Part shown: positions 58,512-64,000 of the stretch, in pieces
How positions within the stretch are numbered: position 1 is the stretch's first letter
Layout of the letters: each line of letters opens with the position of its first letter
From: JBDUDK01 sp040002995
GTDB lineage: Bacteria > Actinomycetota > Acidimicrobiia > Acidimicrobiales > Ilumatobacteraceae
Assembly: GCA_040002995.1 (NCBI GenBank)
Contig: JBDUDK010000052.1
Span: forward strand, 1-64,000
Direction of reading: 5' to 3'
Length of the DNA stretch: 64,000 nt
The notes under the pieces: model-generated
What the model saw: only the letters and a program-made list of their open reading frames with translations
Database searches by the model: none
What the model was told of the DNA's origin: nothing
Made by a program: the position numbers and the translations under genes

Positions 58512-58555
58512 CCTGCGCGGTGGTGTGCCTGCGCGGTGGTGCCTGCGCGGTGGTG
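58512..58555. repeat. Three tandem 14-base repeats upstream of map
   Basis: CCTGCGCGGTGGTG occurs three times, at 58512-58525, 58528-58541 and 58542-58555, exactly matching each time, with two bases between the first two. They lie between the divergent kinase and map genes, 34 bases upstream of the map ATG. Confidence 0.85.
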
Positions 58556-58574
58556 AAGGTCGTTGCCCGTCCCG

Positions 58575-58580
58575 TAGCCT
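58575..58580 (+). promoter_or_regulatory. -10 box for leaderless map transcript
   Basis: TAGCCT ends nine bases before the map ATG at 58590, with no ribosome binding site between. Confidence 0.5.
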
Positions 58581-58589
58581 GGTTGCGCC

Positions 58590-59531
58590 ATGACCACCGC
58601 CACCTCTCCGACCGTCCTGCAGTCGAACGATCCGTGCTGGTGCGGGAGCGGCCGTAAGTACAAGCGCTGTCACAAGCCGCTCGAGGGACGTGTTGTGGCC
58701 GGGGTGGTGAGTCCCCGGCGGTCGGTGCCGGAGGGCATAGTTCGTCCCCATTATTCGGAAACCGGCGAACCCGTCGCGTGGGACGAGCCCAGGGTCAAGT
58801 CCGCCGACGTGATCGAGCGGATGCGCATCGCTGGTCGGGCCGCGGCCGAGGTGTTGCGACTGGCGGGACTCAAGGTCGCCGTCGGCGTCACCACCGACGA
58901 GATCGACGAGTACGTCCACGAACTCTCGATCGAGCGAGGCGCGTATCCGAGCCCGCTCAACTACCGCCATTTTCCCAAGAGCGTGTGCACGAGTGTCAAC
59001 GAAGTGATCTGCCACGGCATCCCCGATTCCCGCGCGCTCCGCGACGGCGACATCGTCAATATCGACGTGACGCTGTTCATGAACGGTGTGCACGGTGACA
59101 CCAACGCGACGTTCTTCGTGGGCGACGTCGATCCTGAGTCACGACGGCTCGTGAGCGTCACCGAGGAGTGCATGTGGCGGGGCATCGAGGCGGTGCGCCC
59201 GGGGCATCCGGTGAACGACATCGGCCGCGCCATCCAGGACCACGCGAAGCGCAACCGCTTCGAGGTGATCCGCGCGTTCATCGGCCACGGCATCGGCGAG
59301 CAGTTCCACACCGACCTCCAGATCCTGCACTACTACGACGCCAACGCGACCACGGTCATGCGGCCCGGTATGACGTTCACGATTGAGCCGATGATCTCCG
59401 CGGGCACGTGGAAGCACCAGATCTGGCACGACGGCTGGACCGCGGTCACCCCCGACGGCAAGCGCGTTGCGCAGTTCGAGCACACGATCCTCGTCACCGA
59501 CGACGGTGCCGAGGTGCTCACCAAGGAATAG
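58590..59531 (+). CDS. map: Methionine aminopeptidase type I with SEC-C zinc motif
   Basis: It removes the initiator methionine from nascent proteins. An N-terminal SEC-C-type zinc motif (DPCWCGSGRKYKRCH, residues about 14-28) precedes the catalytic pita-bread fold. Metal ligands lie in INIDVT-like VNIDVTLFMNGVHGDTNATF (two Asp), FIGHGIGEQFHTDL (His), FTIEPMI (Glu) and QFEHTILVT (Glu). His in NEVICHGIPDSR is the substrate ligand. The 313 residues include an extended linker, as in mycobacterial MapB-like enzymes. Leaderless mRNAs with a 5' ATG make this enzyme's own start noteworthy. Confidence 0.95.
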   Translation: MTTATSPTVLQSNDPCWCGSGRKYKRCHKPLEGRVVAGVVSPRRSVPEGIVRPHYSETGEPVAWDEPRVKSADVIERMRIAGRAAAEVLRLAGLKVAVGVTTDEIDEYVHELSIERGAYPSPLNYRHFPKSVCTSVNEVICHGIPDSRALRDGDIVNIDVTLFMNGVHGDTNATFFVGDVDPESRRLVSVTEECMWRGIEAVRPGHPVNDIGRAIQDHAKRNRFEVIRAFIGHGIGEQFHTDLQILHYYDANATTVMRPGMTFTIEPMISAGTWKHQIWHDGWTAVTPDGKRVAQFEHTILVTDDGAEVLTKE

Positions 59532-59535
59532 CGGT

Positions 59536-60900
59536 TCAACGGACTCGCGCCCGCCACCACGCGTCGGCGTCATGCGTTCCGTACGCGTCACCCATGGCGT
59601 GAGCGGCACTTAGTACGTCGCCATCCCGCAGGAACAATGTCGCTACGTCCCAAGGACGGTCGGGCAAGGGGAGTGACATCAGCAGTCGAGCCGTCGGTCG
59701 CAGGACGGCCGGCGACAGACCGGTGCCGAGGGTGCGCGCGGCGAGCCACGCCGACGCCACGGGAGACGACAACACCGCGGCAATGCTCCACGGGTCGGCT
59801 CCTGTAACCGTGATGACCGGCACCGACGGCAGCCACGCTCCCCTGGCGTCGACGACCGCCTCGATTACGGGTGTCTGCGTGGCGACGAGCACCTTAGGCA
59901 CGAGCCGGCGGGTGGCCCACTGGCGCAGATCCGGACTCAGGCGATCGAGCGTGACTCGAGGCGCGCGATAGGCGGACTTCGCGAAGCGGGCCGGCCGGTC
60001 GCCCCATGCGCTGTGCCCGACATCGATGAGCCCGCTTGTGACGAGCGGAGGCCCGTCGCCGTCGTCGGACACTGCGCCGATCAGGCCGTAGTACTGATCA
60101 CGAAAGTCGGCGGTGGCGGCGGCGATGTCGCCCAGGACCCTCCTGGTCTTCACCTCGACGGCGGGCACACCGACCAGGTCGGCGACGAGCGTCGACCACG
60201 GTCCGATCAGCGGCGGCTCGATGGAGCCGGTGGCGGTGAACGCGGCGCCGTACGTGCGGGTTACGGGCATGGCTCGGCCGCCTCTCTCGAACGTGGCCAC
60301 CACGACGTGCACGCTCGCGTCGTCGAACATCATTTCCGGCGCGAACCAGAGAGACCGGAAGGCCGATCGCTCGAGGGCGCGGCACCGAATCTTGTGAGCG
60401 TCGCGGGCGGCCAGCAGCGATTGGGGGAGCACCAAGCCGATGCGGCCGCCGTCCGGCCGGGCCAGCGTGATCGCGCGGTCGAGGAACAACGCGGCGGTAT
60501 CGGCGTAGCCATCGCCCTTGGCTTCGGCGCGTGCCGTGCGCCGGCGCAACTGGCCGAGGAACGGGGGATTGCCGACGACCACGTCGAACGGCGCGCCGAG
60601 GTCGGCCACGAGCCCGTCGCCTTCGACAACCGTCGCGTGTTGTGCGGCCACGGTCGCCGCTACCGGGTCGACATCTATTCCGAACAGGCAGGGACGCGGA
60701 TCGATGCCGAAGCGCTCTCGGATGCGACGCCCCGCCGCAACGAGGAAGGCACCGTCGCCGCACGCGGGATCGAGCACCCGCAGGCCGTCGGCCGACCTCC
60801 GCGACGCGAGCACGGGCTCGAGCGTCTGATCGAGGACGTGCTCAACGATCGGCGCGGGGGTGTACCAGGCGCCCAGGGCCCGTCGGGTTTCGTTGTCCAC
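59536..60900 (-). CDS. DNA N6-adenine-type methyltransferase, orphan
   Basis: A 454-residue SAM-dependent DNA methyltransferase of the TaqI/Eco57I-like class. Motif I is VLDPACGDGAFLVAAGRR; the amino-methylating motif IV is VVVGNPPFLGQL, and GLVLPQSLLAARDA fits motif VI. The C-terminal 250 residues resemble a target-recognition domain. The opening GAWYTPAPIVEHVLD is typical of this class. No restriction gene lies nearby, so it is either a regulatory (orphan) methylase or part of an unrecognised defence system. The GTG start at 60900 leaves 40 bases to the divergent coaA. Confidence 0.87.
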   Translation of the reverse strand: MDNETRRALGAWYTPAPIVEHVLDQTLEPVLASRRSADGLRVLDPACGDGAFLVAAGRRIRERFGIDPRPCLFGIDVDPVAATVAAQHATVVEGDGLVADLGAPFDVVVGNPPFLGQLRRRTARAEAKGDGYADTAALFLDRAITLARPDGGRIGLVLPQSLLAARDAHKIRCRALERSAFRSLWFAPEMMFDDASVHVVVATFERGGRAMPVTRTYGAAFTATGSIEPPLIGPWSTLVADLVGVPAVEVKTRRVLGDIAAATADFRDQYYGLIGAVSDDGDGPPLVTSGLIDVGHSAWGDRPARFAKSAYRAPRVTLDRLSPDLRQWATRRLVPKVLVATQTPVIEAVVDARGAWLPSVPVITVTGADPWSIAAVLSSPVASAWLAARTLGTGLSPAVLRPTARLLMSLPLPDRPWDVATLFLRDGDVLSAAHAMGDAYGTHDADAWWRARVR

Positions 60901-60925
60901 TAGGTGTCGGAGTCTGGCAGCCCGC

Positions 60926-60931
60926 TACGGT
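60926..60931 (+). promoter_or_regulatory. -10 box for leaderless coaA transcript
   Basis: TACGGT ends nine bases before the GTG at 60941, supporting this start over upstream in-frame codons that lie in the methyltransferase gene. Confidence 0.5.
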
Positions 60932-60940
60932 GCTCGGCCG

Positions 60941-61858
60941 GTGCCTGCGACCCGCTACGAGACGTTCAGCCGTGCGGAGTGGGCCAGATTGCGGGCGTCG
61001 ACGTCGCTCACCCTCACGGAAGCCGACCTCGAGAACCTCCGGGGCATAAACGACCGCGTGAGCCTCGACGATGTCGCCGATGTTTTCCTACCCCTGTCGC
61101 GCCTGCTCAACCTCTACGTCTCGGGCACGCAGAACCTGCAACAGGTGACGGCCACGTTCGTCGGGGGGCTCGCGCCCAAGGTGCCGTATGTGATCGGGAT
61201 GGCCGGCAGCGTCGCGGTTGGCAAGAGCACGACGGCTCGCATCCTGCAGGCCCTGCTGTCGCGCTGGCCCGATCATCCGCAGGTCGACCTCGTGACCACC
61301 GACGGATTCCTTTTCCCGAACGAGACGCTCGAGGCGCGCCGTCTTCTGAACCGCAAGGGCTTTCCCGAGAGCTACGACGTCCGCCGGCTGATCTCGTTCC
61401 TGGCCGACGTCAAGTCGGGGGAGGCGATGGTCGAGGCGCCGTTGTACTCCCACGTGGTGTACGACGTGTTACCCGACGTGCAGATTGTGCGCCGTCCGGA
61501 CATCTTGATCCTCGAGGGCATCAACGTGCTGCAGGTGTCCGCGGGCACCACCGAGTTCGTCAGCGACTTCTTCGATTTTTCGATCTACGTCGATGCCGAC
61601 GAAGCCGACATCGAGCAGTGGTACGTGGAGCGCTTCCTTACGCTGTGCGAGACGGTGTTCCGTCGCGACGACTCCTACTTCCATCGTTTCGCCCATCTCT
61701 CCCACGACGAAGCCGTCTCCACCGCGAAGACCATCTGGCGCGAGATCAACGGCAAGAACCTCACCGAGAACATCCTGCCGACTCGAGAACGGGCGTCGCT
61801 CATCCTGCGCAAGGGTAAAGGTCATTCCGTCACAGAGGTCCAGCTGCGCAAGCTCTGA
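60941..61858 (+). CDS. coaA: Type I pantothenate kinase
   Basis: It phosphorylates pantothenate, the first and controlling step of CoA synthesis. The 305 residues show the P-loop GMAGSVAVGKSTTARIL, VTTDGFLFPNETLEARRLLNRKGFPESYD, PLYSHVVYD and DILILEGINVLQV, all typical of CoaA. The length is standard. Its product CoA serves the acyl-CoA synthetase and CoA transferase nearby, although there is no operon link. It ends immediately before the convergent ABC permease stop. Confidence 0.95.
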   Translation: MPATRYETFSRAEWARLRASTSLTLTEADLENLRGINDRVSLDDVADVFLPLSRLLNLYVSGTQNLQQVTATFVGGLAPKVPYVIGMAGSVAVGKSTTARILQALLSRWPDHPQVDLVTTDGFLFPNETLEARRLLNRKGFPESYDVRRLISFLADVKSGEAMVEAPLYSHVVYDVLPDVQIVRRPDILILEGINVLQVSAGTTEFVSDFFDFSIYVDADEADIEQWYVERFLTLCETVFRRDDSYFHRFAHLSHDEAVSTAKTIWREINGKNLTENILPTRERASLILRKGKGHSVTEVQLRKL

Positions 61859-62632
61859 TCAGAGGTCGCGCCGCCTGAAGACCGACGTGGCCAAGGCCGT
61901 GAGACCAATCGTGTATGCCGCCAACGTGAGCCCGGCCTGCAGTGTCGAATGACCGACCTGTCCGTGTTCCAGGCGATGGCCGGTAAGGAAGACGACGGCG
62001 TTGTCGGTAAGCAGCCATGATCTGGAACTCTTCACGAAGCCGCGCAGGAAACCCTCGACGAGGTTGAGGTAAAGAAAGGCGATGCCGGTAGCGGCGCTCG
62101 TAGTGCGGGCCACGAGCGCGATGAGCGCGCCGAGCGCGCCGGCCATCGCGATGACGGCAGAGCCCCTGAGCGTGCCTCCACTGAGCGCCCGCCAAAACTT
62201 GGAATCGGTGCCGGCCGTCGAACCCTTCGACACGATGACGGGCAGGAGCGACGCGGCAAACAGCGCTTCGAGCACGAGCGCCAGCACCGCGGCCACGATG
62301 GCAGGAGCGGCGATCTTGGTGACCGCGACACGAACCCTGCGACTCTCCCACGTAAGAAGCGTGGGGACGGTGCCGCTCTTCCACTCCGCCCCGACCATCG
62401 AGGAGCCGAAGACGAGTGCGCCGAGAATGGCGATCGTAATGGCGATGAGCAGAACGGGATCGCCCTGATCACGCGGCGGCCACAGGTCGACGAGGTTGAT
62501 CGGGTCGGTGTCTTTGACGTTGACCAGGGTCAGCACAAGTGTGAGGAGACAGCCGATTACCGCCGCGAAGGCCAGGATCCACAACAGACGGCGGTGCAAA
62601 CAGCGGACGAGCTCGACACGGAGGATTCTCAT
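61859..62632 (-). CDS. ABC transporter permease
   Basis: A 257-residue membrane protein with about six spans, of the ABC-2/CcmB-like type: MRILRVELVRCLHRRLLWIL at the N-terminus, then LLIAITIAILGALVFGSSMVG followed by AEWKSGTVPTLLTWESRR, a common coupling segment in such permeases. A loop at about 45-62 is extracytoplasmic. The ATG overlaps the ATPase stop (ATGA). Substrate unknown. Confidence 0.87.
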   Translation of the reverse strand: MRILRVELVRCLHRRLLWILAFAAVIGCLLTLVLTLVNVKDTDPINLVDLWPPRDQGDPVLLIAITIAILGALVFGSSMVGAEWKSGTVPTLLTWESRRVRVAVTKIAAPAIVAAVLALVLEALFAASLLPVIVSKGSTAGTDSKFWRALSGGTLRGSAVIAMAGALGALIALVARTTSAATGIAFLYLNLVEGFLRGFVKSSRSWLLTDNAVVFLTGHRLEHGQVGHSTLQAGLTLAAYTIGLTALATSVFRRRDL

Positions 62633-63549
62633 GGCGTCGGGTCGCCCGTGAGCTCGAGGAACACGTCCTCGAGGCTCACGTCGTCGGCGCGCAGCTCGCT
62701 GAGCCACAGCCCTTCGCGCCCAAGCACCTCGGTGACGCGGGCCGCGTCGGCCGGGGCCGCGGCGACCGAGAGCGCGTCGCCGCGGTTTTCCACGAAGAAA
62801 CCGGCGGCCATCAACGTGGCCGCGCCGGCGGCCAGGTCGTCGAGCCGAACCGTGAGGCGGGTCGGCTCGCGCCCGGACAGCACCTCGCGCACGGTTCCCG
62901 ACGCCACGCAACGACCACGCGTGAGGATTGCCACTCGATCACACATCTGCTGCACTTCAGAGAGGATGTGGCTCGAAATGAATACCGTCCGGCCCTCGGC
63001 GCCCAGCGCCCTGATGAGCTCGCGGATCTCGCGGATACCGGCGGGGTCGAGGCCGTTGGCCGGCTCATCGAGAATCAGCAGCGCGGGATCGCGCAGCAAC
63101 GCGGCCGCGATGCCGAGGCGCTGGCGCATCCCGAGCGAGTAGTTCTTGGCGAGATCATCGGCCCTGTCGGCGAGGCCGACCCGCTCGAGCGCGTCGGTCA
63201 CCGCCGATGGTCCGATGCCCTGCGTCATACCGAGGAGGCGCAGGTTGGTACGACCTGACTGTGTGGGGAACATCATCGGCGTCTCGACGACGGAACCGAT
63301 GCGGGGCAGCACGTCGGCCAGCGTGCGGCTGGAGTCGACCCCGAGGATGCGGCAGCGGCCCTTGGTCGGCCGCACGAGGCCGAGCAGGCAGCGGATGGTG
63401 GTCGTCTTGCCCGAGCCGTTCGGACCGAGGAATCCGAACACGCCGCCCTCGGGCACGGTGAGATCGAGGTATTCCACCGCTACCGATCGCCGACCCCGCC
63501 AGTTGCGGTACTCCTTGGCCAGGCCCTCCACCTCGATGATGCTGGCCAC
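62629..63549 (-). CDS. ABC transporter ATP-binding protein
   Basis: A 306-residue ATPase: Walker A FLGPNGSGKTTTIR, signature YSLGMRQRLGIAAALL, Walker B LLILDEPANGLDPAGIREI and H-loop FISSHILSEVQQ. A C-terminal regulatory tail of about 90 residues is like that of BcrA/DrrA-type exporters. The GTG start is preceded at seven bases by CAGACT, a possible -10 box. It is paired with the permease just downstream. This is the second such exporter in the window; the two are not close copies. Confidence 0.92.
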   Translation of the reverse strand: MASIIEVEGLAKEYRNWRGRRSVAVEYLDLTVPEGGVFGFLGPNGSGKTTTIRCLLGLVRPTKGRCRILGVDSSRTLADVLPRIGSVVETPMMFPTQSGRTNLRLLGMTQGIGPSAVTDALERVGLADRADDLAKNYSLGMRQRLGIAAALLRDPALLILDEPANGLDPAGIREIRELIRALGAEGRTVFISSHILSEVQQMCDRVAILTRGRCVASGTVREVLSGREPTRLTVRLDDLAAGAATLMAAGFFVENRGDALSVAAAPADAARVTEVLGREGLWLSELRADDVSLEDVFLELTGDPTP

Positions 63550-63605
63550 GAAGCAGAGTCTGGCAGGGGCTGTTCATGAATCGAGGGTCAGGCACCAATC
63601 GCGCG

Positions 63606-64000
63606 TCAGGGCGTGCCGCCATCGACGGGCAAGATCGCACCGGTGGTGAAGCTTGACGCTGCGCTCGCAAAGTACAACGCGGCGCCGACGATCTCGTCGG
63701 GTTCGCCACCGCGCCGCAGCGCCATCGTCGTCTCGGCGCGAGCCGTGAAGGCCTCCATGTCCCAGGCCTTGGAGATGTCGGTGAGGAACGGGCCGGCCTG
63801 GATGCAGTTGACGCGGACACTCGGACCGAACGCATGGGCGAATGCACGCGTCATCGCGTTCAGGCCGGCCTTGGCCGCCGCGTACGGAATGACATCGGGT
63901 GTGGGCCGCGTCGCCGCGCCACTCGAGATGTTGATGATCGATCCGCCGGCGCCTGCCGCCATCCGCGTGCCAATCGCCGCCATGAGACGAAACGGTCCTT
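63606..64000 (-). CDS. Short-chain dehydrogenase/reductase, truncated by the window edge
   Basis: The C-terminal part (about 131 codons) of an SDR whose N-terminus lies past base 64000; the frame is open to the edge, with GPFRLMAAIG before the first internal ATG. The catalytic serine is in INISSGAATR, the Tyr-Lys pair in IPYAAAKAGLNAMTRAFA, and the ending GAILPVDGGTP is typical of FabG-like members. The cofactor motif is not visible. Substrate unknown. Confidence 0.88.
   Translation of the reverse strand, partial: GPFRLMAAIGTRMAAGAGGSIINISSGAATRPTPDVIPYAAAKAGLNAMTRAFAHAFGPSVRVNCIQAGPFLTDISKAWDMEAFTARAETTMALRRGGEPDEIVGAALYFASAASSFTTGAILPVDGGTP

Noticed and set aside
1..64000. CRISPR arrays, insertion sequences, integrases, attachment sites, rRNA genes or a replication origin
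   Set aside because: No spaced direct-repeat array, transposase or integrase motif, terminal inverted repeats, rRNA-like sequence or DnaA-box cluster was recognised when reading both strands; no computational scan was possible.

Overview
This 64 kb window comes from a GC-rich, gene-dense actinobacterium. Supporting signs are a WhiB7-type regulator, the clpS-DUF2017 pair, a pcaL fusion, a caa3-type cox operon, NHEJ-type DNA ligase, GTG/TTG starts, and many start codons placed 6-9 nt after a TAnnnT -10 box with no ribosome binding site. A lineage near Acidimicrobiia is my inference; no rRNA or marker phylogeny is available here.

Layout. (1) 0.2-10.6 kb, minus strand: a tightly overlapped hopanoid operon, hpnC-hpnD-hpnE-polyprenyl synthase-shc-hpnG::ispH-hpnH-dxs. 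It makes squalene by the HpnCDE route, cyclises it, adds the adenosyl side chain and supplies MEP-pathway precursors. It has its own TTGACA promoter with a palindromic operator, and directly upstream lie an SDR and a MerR-TetR fusion regulator. (2) 12-22.4 kb: a catabolic region with a luciferase-like flavin monooxygenase, alpha/beta hydrolase, three SDRs, a RraA/HMG-aldolase-like protein, RidA, a 2-oxo acid hydratase and the protocatechuate branch pcaHGBL. (3) 22.3-32.5 kb: a Tat-exported amidase, a decayed PAS-GGDEF gene, an aldo/keto reductase, a membrane diguanylate cyclase, a tRNA Glu-Asp-Phe cluster, a peptidase-S51/CysRS-tail fusion, plsY, degV, DUF2017 and clpS.

(4) 32.5-41.8 kb, plus strand: respiratory operon. 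After ctaB come three genes for a paralogous 'ghost' oxidase: a subunit I that has lost five of six metal-ligand histidines, a subunit III-like protein also missing its hallmark residues, and a membrane protein with a cupredoxin-like tail lacking copper ligands. The intact caa3 set ctaC-ctaD-ctaE-ctaF-ctaG follows. This is the strongest candidate for an undescribed system in the window.

(5) 41.8-64 kb: two DrrAB-like ABC exporters, serS, pdxH, a tlpA-ccdA-PGA hydrolase operon, whiB7 with an attenuator-type leader (uORF plus terminator), an acyl-ACP thioesterase, a PLP lyase, an MBL hydrolase, divergent orn/dut, a DNA ligase, a CoA transferase, an acyl-ACP desaturase under a palindromic operator, an acyl-CoA synthetase, a hybrid histidine kinase, map, an orphan DNA methyltransferase, coaA and a truncated SDR. 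No CRISPR array, insertion sequence, prophage or rRNA was seen. Intergenic gaps are nearly all under 200 bp; the two longer ones (about 24.05-25.2 kb and 47.96-48.39 kb) hold the decayed gene and the whiB7 leader.
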